Shown: positions 1-7,500, counted from the stretch's first letter. The stretch is DNA of 32,013 nt from Bacteroidaceae bacterium (GCA_024398495.1 JAKSJA010000020.1:1-32013); one strand, 5' to 3'. The notes: a model not told the origin generated them from the sequence alone. A program made the numbers and translations.

Positions 1-50
1 CCTGATTTCTTATTCTATCCAAGTCCTATTTCATAGTCCTTCGGAATTTC

Positions 51-229
51 TACGCGGAGAGCAGAGACGCAAGCCCTGCTTGCTGCGCAGAGATTTAATT
101 TCCCCTGTTATCTGGTTTTCTAATTTTCTAATTTCCTGAGTTCCTAATTGTCTAAGTTTCAGAATTTCCCTCCTCAAAGAGGAGTCTCTCTGCGTAGCAC
201 CTATAAGGTGCGCCTCTGCCCTCTGCGTA
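51..229. mobile_element. MITE-like inverted-repeat element A with variable hairpins
   Basis: The two ends are mirror images. The left end is an 18-nt arm TACGCGGAGAGCAGAGAC (51-68), a 15-nt hairpin GCAAGC-CCT-GCTTGC (69-83) and a 9-nt arm TGCGCAGAG (84-92). The right end is CTCTGCGTA (188-196), a different hairpin GCACCT-ATA-AGGTGC (197-211) and GCCTCTGCCCTCTGCGTA (212-229). The arms match as inverted repeats with a few mismatches, while the hairpins inside them differ. The 95-bp interior has no coding look and contains a further 6-3-6 palindrome, CTCCTC-AAA-GAGGAG, at 170-184. A second element of the same design lies at 1440-1581. No clear target-site duplication was found, so mobility is inferred from the inverted ends and the two copies. 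Confidence 0.6.
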
Positions 230-241
230 CAAAATTCATGA

Positions 242-338
242 GACTGCTTCAGCAGTCGTGAAGGAGTACAGACATCAAGCGTAAATTTATTTACAGATTG
301 TGGCTGTAATGCTTCACGGAAGTTCAAAAAACTTTGAA
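242..338. repeat. Spacer with two more short palindromes
   Basis: Between element A and the 21-bp repeats there are two perfect short palindromes: GACTGC-TTCA-GCAGTC at 242-257 and TTCAAA-AAAC-TTTGAA at 323-338. No T-run follows either in the minus (transcribed) direction, so they are not convincing terminators. Their function is unknown. Confidence 0.45.
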
Positions 339-347
339 TTTTGCTCT

Positions 348-423
348 GCGAGAGGCTTATTTTCATTTGCGAGAGGCTTATTTTCATTTGCGAGAGGTTC
401 ATAATCATTTGCGAGAGAGTTTA
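348..423. repeat. 21-bp direct repeats, about 3.6 units
   Basis: Units begin at 348, 369, 390 and 411. The first two are identical: GCGAGAGG followed by CTTATTTTCATTT. The third has GTTCATAATCATTT after GCGAGAG, and the fourth is partial. The array lies at the 3' end of the minus-strand GT2 gene and supplies its last codons and its TGA stop (405-407). A homologous array sits at 1724-1780 behind the next glycosyltransferase gene. Confidence 0.85.
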
Positions 424-1271
424 GAGTTTGACGTGGCGACCATGTTTCTTATGTCTGCCATCTTATCTGCATACATCTCAAACAGTTTCCTACCGTTTAT
501 CTGCAACTGTTCTGCGGTGAAAGAGTTATTATAAACCCTCATTCCTCCCGGTGACAATGAGAAGAATGAAGCATCATACCATCCGACTTGCAAGCCTGCA
601 AGCCATGCGCGGCAACACATCTCATAGTCATCACATTGAAATGGTGCAAAAGTCTGGTCTATATGTTTTAATTTCTCAAGCATCAACGGCTTGTTTATCC
701 ATTCTGGAGCCCTGTTTATGGTAGGCACGAAACGGAAGTCCTTACCAGAATCGCCGATGACATCCGAACTGCCATCGTAGCCTTTGTCACTGAACTTCAA
801 ATCACGCGCGCCCTTGCCTCCAAGGATAACCATGCGAGGATATTTTCGCATCAGTTGCAGTCCTTCCGTCACCCAATCGAGAGTGTGGAAATCGTCATCA
901 TCCTGCATCAGCACTACATAATCAGCGTTGGCGAAACGGATTGCCTTGTCGTAAGTGGATATCTCAAACAGGTCATTTGCATGTATGACAAATTCGTTTG
1001 CACCAGTAAGTGAAGAGAACAGACGTTTTGAGTGCTCCATACTGCTACCGTCATCGATGACAATGATTTCGGACTTCGGTACGTTACGCAACTTCTCTAC
1101 GACATGGAGTATCTGCAGGCTTTTGTTATGGCACTCCAAGACAAAGGACACTTCTGGCTGACAGTCATATCCTTTTGCTGTCCACCATGCATGGGATTTC
1201 TTCTTGCCTCCCATACCACTGCGTTTCAATAACGACAAGCGTAGTTTATCTATCAACAATGCTAATGCCAT
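405..1271 (-). CDS. Family 2 glycosyltransferase
   Basis: Predicted inverting glycosyltransferase with a GT-A fold, acting in the cytoplasm or at the inner membrane in surface-polysaccharide synthesis; donor and acceptor are unknown. Counting from the ATG at 1271 (288 aa), the sequence shows SFVLECHNKS (42-51) at the start of the Rossmann-like half, VIDDGSS (71-77), and an acidic QDDDD cluster (123-127) at the expected metal-binding DxD position. A late CDDYEMCCRAW stretch fits the usual GT2 acceptor-side motif. The frame stays open up to an ATG at 1331, but those 20 extra residues are encoded by short repeats (RETKQRETKK), so the 1271 start is preferred. The last residues (KLSRK) and the stop come from a 21-bp repeat array. 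It is the last gene of a minus-strand operon beginning at 3904. Confidence 0.88.
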   Translation of the reverse strand: MALALLIDKLRLSLLKRSGMGGKKKSHAWWTAKGYDCQPEVSFVLECHNKSLQILHVVEKLRNVPKSEIIVIDDGSSMEHSKRLFSSLTGANEFVIHANDLFEISTYDKAIRFANADYVVLMQDDDDFHTLDWVTEGLQLMRKYPRMVILGGKGARDLKFSDKGYDGSSDVIGDSGKDFRFVPTINRAPEWINKPLMLEKLKHIDQTFAPFQCDDYEMCCRAWLAGLQVGWYDASFFSLSPGGMRVYNNSFTAEQLQINGRKLFEMYADKMADIRNMVATSNSKLSRK

Positions 1272-1303
1272 GTTTAGTTGTTTATTTCTCTTTTTTGTTT
1301 CTC

Positions 1304-1325
1304 GCTGTTTTGTTTCTCGCAGAGG
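1304..1325. repeat. Short GCGAGAAACAAA repeats upstream of the GT2 gene
   Basis: On the minus strand, CTCTGCGAGAAACAAAAC is followed at once by AGCGAGAAACAAAAAAG. The word CTCTGCGAGA is shared with the 21-bp arrays at 348 and 1724 and with the arms of elements A and B, which suggests one repeat family on both sides of the gene. Confidence 0.5.
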
Positions 1326-1412
1326 AATCATCGTTTTGCTTCACAAAATTTGTGTAGTCTCTTAAAAGCCCATCATCAAACAAGTTTGCCATTGTCTTTT
1401 AATAGACTCCAC

Positions 1413-1430
1413 GCACTGGCATAGCAGTGC
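1413..1430. repeat. Palindrome GCACTG-GCATAG-CAGTGC
   Basis: A perfect 6-bp stem with a 6-nt loop, just outside element B. It extends the series of short palindromes in this spacer. Confidence 0.5.
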
Positions 1431-1439
1431 CGATGATTC

Positions 1440-1581
1440 TACGCAGAGAGCAGAGAGCAATCTATGATTGCTACGCAGAGTTTTTGAGACAATAGTGTAA
1501 GTTTGGGTGTTGACTATATCATTTGTAAATTGTATTTTCCTCTGCGCAGCAAGCAGGGCTTGCGCCTCTGCCCTCTGCGTA
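1440..1581. mobile_element. MITE-like inverted-repeat element B with variable hairpins
   Basis: Same design as element A at 51-229. The left end is TACGCAGAGAGCAGAGA (1440-1456), hairpin GCAATC-TAT-GATTGC (1457-1471) and TACGCAGAG (1472-1480). The right end is CTCTGCGCA (1540-1548), hairpin GCAAGC-AGG-GCTTGC (1549-1563) and GCCTCTGCCCTCTGCGTA (1564-1581). Read from its own end inward, the right hairpin of B is identical to the left hairpin of A, while the other two hairpins differ. The 59-bp interior has no evident similarity to that of element A. No target-site duplication was recognised. Confidence 0.6.
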
Positions 1582-1592
1582 ATGAAATACGT

Positions 1593-1667
1593 TGCACAAA
1601 GTGCATAGCGGAATGCGATGGTCACAACAAAGTTTACTTTGGATGTGAGCAATCCGCATTTTGCGGA
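1593..1667. repeat. Two palindromes: TGCAC-AAA-GTGCA and TCCGCA-TTT-TGCGGA
   Basis: The two perfect palindromes, each with a 3-nt loop, are at 1593-1605 (5-bp stem) and 1653-1667 (6-bp stem). They lie between element B and the 21-bp repeats, mirroring the arrangement beside element A. Confidence 0.5.
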
Positions 1668-1723
1668 AATTGATGGAGTCAATTCGTATTTCATCTCTGC
1701 GAGAGACTTAAAAATTTTACTCT

Positions 1724-1780
1724 GCGAGAGGATTATTTTCATTTGCGAGAGGTTTAATTTCATTTACGCGAGGTTCAATT
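1724..1780. repeat. 21-bp direct repeats, about 2.7 units
   Basis: Units begin at 1724, 1745 and 1766 with GCGAGAGG (degenerate ACGCGAGG in the last) followed by ATTATTTTCATTT-like sequence. An isolated CTCTGCGAGAGAC lies just outside at 1695-1707. The array ends 1 nt from the stop codon of the minus-strand glycosyltransferase gene (1782-1784), the same placement as the array at 348-423. Confidence 0.8.
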
Positions 1781-1781
1781 A

Positions 1782-2801
1782 TCAATAATATTTCTTTCCT
1801 TTTACAAAAATCCTTAATCTGTTTTTCACAGCATTCCAGATGAATTTCATATTGCCGTATCGCAAGTTGAGCAGCAACTCCTCCATAGAATAACGGATTT
1901 TTATCCACGGATGTCCCCATGCATTGCGTTTATAGAGACGTTTTTTATAATCCGTCTTTTCCTCAACCTCAGCAGGATGTTTCAATGGAAAATCTATTTC
2001 AAACCGTTTCATTGTAAACATCTTCCTTAAATTTCGCGGCATACATTGGAGACTTCCTGCAAAATGGGTGGATTCCGCAGCTGCATTGCCAAGATTATTT
2101 ATCATATTCACCTTCGGCATGATAGCAAGACCATCATGCAATGTCTTGTAAGCCCAGAAGATTGTTTCGTAATAAGCTTTACCAGAAGCCCGATGAGCCC
2201 GACACATCTCAATCATATCCTTGCGCAAGTGGCGTCTTTCAACAACATCGTTGATCTTTGCCATCTGCTCTGCATCGTCAAGGAAAGTGTAATGTTCGTC
2301 CCAGTTATTGACAACTCTTGCCCAACTTGCCCAGCCCCATATTGAGAAAGCAGATGTGAAGAAATAGCTGTCGTCTGTGTCTGTACTCGTTTCATCAGTA
2401 TTGAACCCAGAAATCATAACAACACGTTCATCATGTTCATATCTGTCAAGCATCTCTTTGCAGAAACGGAAAAATGATACAGAAGGGATGTCGTCATCTT
2501 CTAAGACAACACACTTGTCCGACATCGAGAATGCCCATCGCTGTGAAATAAACTCTGATGGGTCACACCCGAAGTTTTCTGTTTGATACAACCTCTGGAC
2601 ATCACACTCCCAGTCTATATCGTCCACGATTTTCCGACAGGCTTCTATGCCTGCCATATCCTTTTCTCCCCTCGGACCATCCTGATATAAATACAGATGC
2701 GATGGGCGTGCCTTTTTGACCTCAGCAAAGACCTTTGCCAATGGTTCCGGACGATTGAAAAACAGAATCAATACCGCTATGTCAATATCTGATTTATACA
2801 T
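1782..2801 (-). CDS. Glycosyltransferase (GT2/GNT-I-like)
   Basis: Predicted GT-A fold glycosyltransferase of 339 aa, in the group often annotated as nucleotide-sugar transferase in Bacteroidales surface-glycan loci. Visible features are AVLILFFNRPEP (9-20), YQDGPRG (39-45), the acidic LEDDD metal-binding motif (100-104), and an aromatic SIWGWASWARVVNNWD stretch (153-168) typical of this group. The donor sugar cannot be read from the sequence. It starts 5 nt after the acyltransferase stop, so the two are almost certainly co-transcribed. Downstream the stop is met by 21-bp repeats and element B before the next glycosyltransferase gene. Confidence 0.85.
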   Translation of the reverse strand: MYKSDIDIAVLILFFNRPEPLAKVFAEVKKARPSHLYLYQDGPRGEKDMAGIEACRKIVDDIDWECDVQRLYQTENFGCDPSEFISQRWAFSMSDKCVVLEDDDIPSVSFFRFCKEMLDRYEHDERVVMISGFNTDETSTDTDDSYFFTSAFSIWGWASWARVVNNWDEHYTFLDDAEQMAKINDVVERRHLRKDMIEMCRAHRASGKAYYETIFWAYKTLHDGLAIMPKVNMINNLGNAAAESTHFAGSLQCMPRNLRKMFTMKRFEIDFPLKHPAEVEEKTDYKKRLYKRNAWGHPWIKIRYSMEELLLNLRYGNMKFIWNAVKNRLRIFVKGKKYY

Positions 2802-2806
2802 CTATC

Positions 2807-3904
2807 TCATTTATTTTCTCTTCCAAACAGATATTTCTTCAAGAAAGGAGATATGCGCAAGATGTTGGAAGTCAGCACGCAGAATCCTATCACTATCGCT
2901 GCCACGACAAACGATGCCGTTATGTCCATGACAAAGTTATGTCGGTGTGTATCGAAATACTGTCCTATTTCCGGCAGATATGGTATAAACAGGAAGTGTA
3001 GCAGATAGATATCCAACGTGCGAGTACCTATGTATTGCAATAAGCGGCCGAGACGTGTCTCCTTTGAAAAACTCTTCTGGTAATAACGGAAAAACAAAAA
3101 CGTCAATGTCAATAACGAATACATGGCTATCGTACGCGACAGGTTTGTCCATTCCATTTTAAGAAGGTGCAATTTCATACACTCCATTGATGAAACGAAG
3201 GCAATGAGAAGGATTGCCAAATAGAATCCCGGCTTTTCATATAATTTCTCAAATTTATTCCAATAACGATGGACTATGTTTCCATAAATAAAAAACTGGA
3301 AATACATCATTAACTGGATAAGACTTGAATCATAAAGAAAACCTTCTTTTGGGGCCTTATTACCATATGCATACCAGAAATAATGTGGTTGATATATGGT
3401 TTCGTATGCTCCAATGCTCAACAGCCATAGTATGCAAATAGGTATAAATGTCTTCTTGCTGAAACGATATTCAATAAAAGTAAAGACATAATACACTATG
3501 AACATATAAAGCAGTACCAGAGTAAACCAATATCCCCCTTTTGTCGGCGAATGGAACTTTTCAACAATCGCACCACTTATATCGGAAGGGCACAATATTA
3601 TTATTGACACAAAGAAGAATACTATTGTAGGAACAATCTGGATACGTATCTTTTTTGCTGTCATGGAATAAAACTCACGGAAACTCCAAGTAGCATTGAC
3701 CTTGTATGCAAGGAAACCACTTATGAAGAAAAATAACGGCATCCTGAACAAGACAAGGAAAGGCATGGAAGATGATAACTTTGGAGTTTCGCCAAAACCT
3801 TGCAACGCAACATGGTAAGCAACTACCAGAATCATCGTAAAACCACGCATGGCATCAATCCATTCCAGACGTGGTTTCTTTGTTATGTTGTTCGTTTGTT
3901 CCAC
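2807..3904 (-). CDS. Acyltransferase family 3 membrane protein
   Basis: Predicted integral membrane O-acyltransferase (365 aa, about ten hydrophobic segments), the kind that adds acetyl or other acyl groups to surface polysaccharides. The N-terminal signature WIDAMRGFTMILVVAYHVAL (residues 15-34) has the Arg and the His typical of the family, followed by RMPLFFFISGFLAYK. The C-terminal half carries IGTRTLDIYLLHFLFIPYL, also characteristic. It is the first gene of the minus-strand operon, with a Bacteroidetes -7 element 23 nt upstream. The acceptor glycan is presumably that built by the two downstream glycosyltransferases, which is inference from operon context only. Confidence 0.85.
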   Translation of the reverse strand: MEQTNNITKKPRLEWIDAMRGFTMILVVAYHVALQGFGETPKLSSSMPFLVLFRMPLFFFISGFLAYKVNATWSFREFYSMTAKKIRIQIVPTIVFFFVSIIILCPSDISGAIVEKFHSPTKGGYWFTLVLLYMFIVYYVFTFIEYRFSKKTFIPICILWLLSIGAYETIYQPHYFWYAYGNKAPKEGFLYDSSLIQLMMYFQFFIYGNIVHRYWNKFEKLYEKPGFYLAILLIAFVSSMECMKLHLLKMEWTNLSRTIAMYSLLTLTFLFFRYYQKSFSKETRLGRLLQYIGTRTLDIYLLHFLFIPYLPEIGQYFDTHRHNFVMDITASFVVAAIVIGFCVLTSNILRISPFLKKYLFGRENK

Positions 3905-3926
3905 ACAATATAGACGTTAGTCTATG

Positions 3927-3934
3927 CAAAGTTA
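3927..3934 (-). promoter_or_regulatory. -7 element TAACTTTG for the acyltransferase operon
   Basis: TAACTTTG read on the minus strand fits the Bacteroidetes TAnnTTTG consensus and lies 22 nt from the ATG at 3904. No clear TTTG -33 element was seen. Confidence 0.55.
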
Positions 3935-3975
3935 AAATAAAAAAGTAACTTAAACTAATTTTTATTGATTTTTCG

Positions 3976-3983
3976 TATCTTTG
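3976..3983 (+). promoter_or_regulatory. -7 element TATCTTTG for the LicD gene
   Basis: TATCTTTG fits TAnnTTTG and lies about 70 nt upstream of the LicD start, in an AT-rich divergent intergenic region. The -33 element is not evident. Confidence 0.6.
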
Positions 3984-4052
3984 CAAGTGCCAACAGAATA
4001 GAGACATACTATTCAACAATGAAACCATAACACATAACGCATATCACACATC

Positions 4053-4889
4053 ATGCAATACACAGACTCAGAACTAACTCATTTACATCAGACGCTTTAC
4101 GAAATACTTGCAGAGGTGGTACGTGTATGTGACAAACACAACATTCATTATTTCATCACAGGCGGGACTGCCATAGGAGCATATTTCTGGAAGAAGATAC
4201 TACCTTGGGATGATGACATCGACATAGGTATGTTTCGTTCTGATTATGAGAAATTCATTAAGATAGCGCCAAAGGAACTTGGAAAAGATTTCTTTCTGCA
4301 AACCCCCGAAAGTGATCCTCATGTTCCATTCTTTTTCATAAAGGTGCGGATGAATGGTACTGAATTTTGTGAATCTACATTTCAGCATATAGATATGCAC
4401 CAAGGAATGTATGTTGACATTTTCCCATTTGACAAAATTCCTAATCATCACTTTCTGGAAAAAATACAACACGATATCTTTTTTTTCCTTAATGGGCTAT
4501 TCATAGCGAAAGAAATATGGCAATGGAAGTATTGCGGGCACTGTGACACAGAAACCCCTCGTCCTCGTGGCTTTATTCCTTGTCTCATGACAAGGCTGTT
4601 GATTACAATTTTCTCAAAAAAATTCATTTTCCGAATTATGCAAAAAACACAGATGTTTTTCAATGGTTGCGAGAGATTGACCTATTGCAAAAATATCATA
4701 ACGAAAAATGAGAAAGTACTCATTGATGATATTCTCCATCCACAAACAGTTCAACTTGGGGACTTACATGTCAATGCTGCAAGAGATCTTCTTGCATACT
4801 TAACGAATCATTATGGGAAAGTACAGAAAGACATACCTGCAGAGATGAGAACGAATCATCGCCCTGACCACCTTAAATTTAAGGATTAA
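4053..4889 (+). CDS. LicD-family phosphotransferase-like protein
   Basis: LicD-family proteins have a nucleotidyltransferase-like fold; in well-studied members they attach phosphocholine or a similar phospho-alcohol to surface glycans. Here 278 aa includes HNIHYFITGGTAIGAYF (29-45) and the acidic PWDDDIDIGM motif (51-60), the two hallmark catalytic segments. FIKVRMNGTEFCEST and MYVDIFPFDKIP follow as in the family. The C-terminal third is less conserved. No choline kinase or cytidylyltransferase genes are visible nearby, so the transferred group is unknown. It is transcribed alone and is convergent with the GT4 gene. Confidence 0.88.
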   Translation: MQYTDSELTHLHQTLYEILAEVVRVCDKHNIHYFITGGTAIGAYFWKKILPWDDDIDIGMFRSDYEKFIKIAPKELGKDFFLQTPESDPHVPFFFIKVRMNGTEFCESTFQHIDMHQGMYVDIFPFDKIPNHHFLEKIQHDIFFFLNGLFIAKEIWQWKYCGHCDTETPRPRGFIPCLMTRLLITIFSKKFIFRIMQKTQMFFNGCERLTYCKNIITKNEKVLIDDILHPQTVQLGDLHVNAARDLLAYLTNHYGKVQKDIPAEMRTNHRPDHLKFKD

Positions 4890-4917
4890 CAAGTTCAGAA
4901 AAAGCAATTCAAGAAAG

Positions 4918-4948
4918 CTCTAACCTCTAACCTCTAACCTCTAACCTC
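4918..4948. repeat. Heptamer microsatellite (TAACCTC)4
   Basis: Four exact TAACCTC units (4921-4948) are preceded by CTC. The array overlaps the 3' end and TAG stop (4927-4929) of the minus-strand GT4 gene, so its last codons (about ERLEVRG) are repeat-encoded. Confidence 0.85.
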
Positions 4949-6147
4949 TCAGCTCCTAAACGACTTGAGTTATACATCTCAATATATCGTCTGGCAACAA
5001 CTGCCTCAGCATAGTTTTCCATTACTTTGGTGCGTGCATTCTCACACAGACACTCTTTGTCCATATTCTCCAGCACCCACGTTATGCCTTCCGCAAGGTC
5101 TTGGGCATTACGATAGTCTGCCACGTAGCCATTTCTCTTATGGTCTATCATCTCTGGTATACCTCCAGTATTGAAACCTACGCATGGTGTTCCACACGAC
5201 ATGGCTTCCATGATGGTATTTGGCAAATTATCCTGCATGGAAGGGGTGACAAAGACATCGGCTGCATTATACACATCTGCCATATCCTTTTCGTTGCTGA
5301 CATAATTGAGACAATATATCGGCATTGACAATATATCCTTATATATTTCAGCCTTCCCTCCGAGAATGACGACAGCATATTCACATTTCTGCAAGTATTG
5401 GCAGGCATCAATGAGATAGTTCATTCCCTTGCGGGTATCTGTCGTCTTCATCGAACAGAACAGAATAAGTTTTTTATCCAACGGAAGATGGAGTTTCTTC
5501 CTCACTTCATTCTTGTTCAACGGTTTGAAGGTGTCTGTATCTATCGCATTAGGGATATTGGTTATAAGATTTCCTGCCAACAGACCGCTCTTTCTCGCCA
5601 TGTCCGCCATCCACTGGCTGCATCCTACAAAACGTATATTTGCATTTCTGAAAAGCATTTTCTTCTTTTCAAAATATGTTGCCGACAGGTCATTATGTCC
5701 CCGACATATCAATTGTGGGCAGTCACAGCAACCTTTCCAATACTTTTCACAACCATTTGCATAATGACACACGCCAGTAAATGCCCACATATCATGCATA
5801 GTCCATATTATCGGTTTGCCACTTTTCAATATCCTTTTCAGTACTGCCAATGACAAAAAACCTTGATTTATCCAATGAAGATGAATGATGTCTGCGTCCT
5901 TAAACTCTTTCATATCAGTCACATCCTCCCCATAATTGGCTATAGAAACATCAAAAAGTCCTTTTCTTTTGAAACCGTTGTGCATCCATATCACAAAACG
6001 TTCAAAATAAAAAGCAGGAAACTTTTTCTTCCTTGTCAGCATACGGCAATATATGTCCGGCTGCTTGTTCAAGGCATTCATCAAGCGGCTTGCAGCAATG
6101 GCAGCACCGCCAACGCGGTCAGAAGTATTTAATATCAGAACATTCAT
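4927..6147 (-). CDS. Family 4 glycosyltransferase
   Basis: Predicted retaining GT-B glycosyltransferase (406 aa) for surface or exopolysaccharide synthesis in the cytoplasm. The N-terminal half has DRVGGAAIAASRLMNAL (glycine-rich acceptor-side loop), IIHLHWINQGF and WTMHDMWAFTG, then a cluster of five cysteines within CHYANGCEKYWKGCCDC. The C-terminal half has the nucleotide-sugar binding region with DNLPNTIMEAMSCGTP, an EX7E-type motif whose first acid is Asp. The ATG at 6147 overlaps the murF stop by one base (TGATG); a GTG one codon upstream at 6150 is possible. Its stop codon lies inside a heptamer repeat. Coupling to murF is positional and does not imply a peptidoglycan role. Confidence 0.88.
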   Translation of the reverse strand: MNVLILNTSDRVGGAAIAASRLMNALNKQPDIYCRMLTRKKKFPAFYFERFVIWMHNGFKRKGLFDVSIANYGEDVTDMKEFKDADIIHLHWINQGFLSLAVLKRILKSGKPIIWTMHDMWAFTGVCHYANGCEKYWKGCCDCPQLICRGHNDLSATYFEKKKMLFRNANIRFVGCSQWMADMARKSGLLAGNLITNIPNAIDTDTFKPLNKNEVRKKLHLPLDKKLILFCSMKTTDTRKGMNYLIDACQYLQKCEYAVVILGGKAEIYKDILSMPIYCLNYVSNEKDMADVYNAADVFVTPSMQDNLPNTIMEAMSCGTPCVGFNTGGIPEMIDHKRNGYVADYRNAQDLAEGITWVLENMDKECLCENARTKVMENYAEAVVARRYIEMYNSSRLGAERLEVRG

Positions 6148-7445
6148 CACAACAACTCCGGCAACTGAAACAGTTTTGTTCCGTTACTACCCTTTATCAA
6201 TATGTTATACCCTTTCGGTTTATCCTCACTTATCGCATTCTTTACATCTTCCACATCTTTAAACTTACGGTATCTGCAATCCGTTTTGCTAAAGGCATCA
6301 CCAACGAGCCATACCAAAGCAGAATTGAGTGAATCATTTTGAGCGATGAAATCAACAATTTTTTGATGTTCTGCATCACTAATATCTCCCAGTTCGCGCA
6401 TCTCACCAAGAATAAGCATTTTATTGTCCACTTTCATGTCACAAAAGTTTTTCAATGCAGCCATCATACTGGTAGGATTTGCATTGTAAGTATCGATTAT
6501 CAACGTATTATCTTCCGTCTTTTGCAACTGAGAGCGATTGTTGGAAGGTGTATATTCTTCCAAAGCCATACAAATATCATCACCGCTGACATCAAAATAT
6601 CTTCCTATTGTAGCAGCGGCAAGACAATTACAAAGATTATAGCTACCTATAAGATGAGTGTTTATTTCTCTGCCTTCATATTTCATTCTCAGGAATGGGT
6701 CACATGCAATTACCCGTCCATTATTTCCATACTTTATCTGATGCAAACCATCGGCAATATTCGTAAGATATTCATTTGTCTCATCTATAAATATTGGGCA
6801 TGGTTTTTCGGCAGTACTATGCTGACGGAGATAATCATATAGTTCCCCTTTAGTTTTTATCACTCCTTCAAAACTTCCAAAACCTTCAATATGAGCCTTG
6901 CCCACATTCGTTATGATACCAAAATCAGGCTCAACAATATTGACCAATGTTTTTATTTCACCCGGATGATTTGCCCCCATTTCAACGACAGCGAACTCAT
7001 GTTCCGATTTCAGCTGCAACAATGTTTTCGGCACGCCTATATGATTATTGAAATTACCTTGTGTATAGAGGATGTTATACTTACGGGAGAGAACAGCAGC
7101 AATAAGTTCCTTTGTTGTAGTCTTACCGTTCGTTCCGGTAATACCTATGATTTTCGTGCCAAGTTGGCGTCTGTGATAATTCGCCAGGTTCTGCAGAGTG
7201 GCTAAAACGTCATCAACCAAAATCATCCTATCATCGCTGTGGTTTTGCAGAACTTGCTTATCATCTACAACAGCATAACTGCATCCTTTTTCAAGTGCAA
7301 TGGCAGCATATTGATTCCCATCAAAACTAGCTCCTTTCAGTGCAAAGAACATGCTTCCTGTCGGACATTCACGGCTGTCAGTGGTAATAATAGGATTATT
7401 CTGAAACAGTTTATATAAATCTGAAATCTGCATACTTTTGTTCAT
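6147..7445 (-). CDS. murF: UDP-MurNAc-tripeptide--D-alanyl-D-alanine ligase MurF
   Basis: Cytoplasmic Mur ligase that adds D-Ala-D-Ala to UDP-MurNAc-tripeptide with ATP, the last step of the soluble peptidoglycan precursor. At 432 aa it has the usual length. The N-terminal domain carries TTDSRECPTGSMFFALKG (21-38), the MurE/F substrate-binding domain. The ATP-binding loop is GITGTNGKTTTKE (101-113). EFAVVEMGANHPGEI and NVGKAHIEGFGSFEGV follow, and DTYNANPTSMMAAL, diagnostic of MurF, appears in the C-terminal domain. It stands outside the division/cell-wall cluster and is divergent from folP. A -7 element about 17 nt upstream implies a very short leader. Confidence 0.97.
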   Translation of the reverse strand: MNKSMQISDLYKLFQNNPIITTDSRECPTGSMFFALKGASFDGNQYAAIALEKGCSYAVVDDKQVLQNHSDDRMILVDDVLATLQNLANYHRRQLGTKIIGITGTNGKTTTKELIAAVLSRKYNILYTQGNFNNHIGVPKTLLQLKSEHEFAVVEMGANHPGEIKTLVNIVEPDFGIITNVGKAHIEGFGSFEGVIKTKGELYDYLRQHSTAEKPCPIFIDETNEYLTNIADGLHQIKYGNNGRVIACDPFLRMKYEGREINTHLIGSYNLCNCLAAATIGRYFDVSGDDICMALEEYTPSNNRSQLQKTEDNTLIIDTYNANPTSMMAALKNFCDMKVDNKMLILGEMRELGDISDAEHQKIVDFIAQNDSLNSALVWLVGDAFSKTDCRYRKFKDVEDVKNAISEDKPKGYNILIKGSNGTKLFQLPELL

Positions 7446-7461
7446 GTTATATTTTCCGCGA

Positions 7462-7469
7462 CAAATTTA
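7462..7469 (-). promoter_or_regulatory. -7 element TAAATTTG for murF
   Basis: TAAATTTG on the minus strand fits TAnnTTTG and lies 16 nt from the murF ATG. There is no evident -33 element. Confidence 0.4.
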
Positions 7470-7492
7470 ATAAATAATAAATAATTATTTCT

Positions 7493-7500
7493 TATCTTTG
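7493..7500 (+). promoter_or_regulatory. -7 element TATCTTTG for folP-cdaA
   Basis: TATCTTTG fits TAnnTTTG exactly and ends 9 nt before the folP ATG at 7510. Transcription would start within a few bases of the start codon. Confidence 0.6.

Noticed and set aside
31-408. Open frame of 125 codons on the minus strand
   Set aside because: It is made of 21-bp repeats, element A and hairpins. The similar frame at 1362-1763 shares only the repeat-derived pieces, so both are repeats that happen to stay open.
1362-1763. Open frame of 133 codons on the minus strand
   Set aside because: It consists of repeat array, palindromes and element B, with no protein-like composition outside the repeats.
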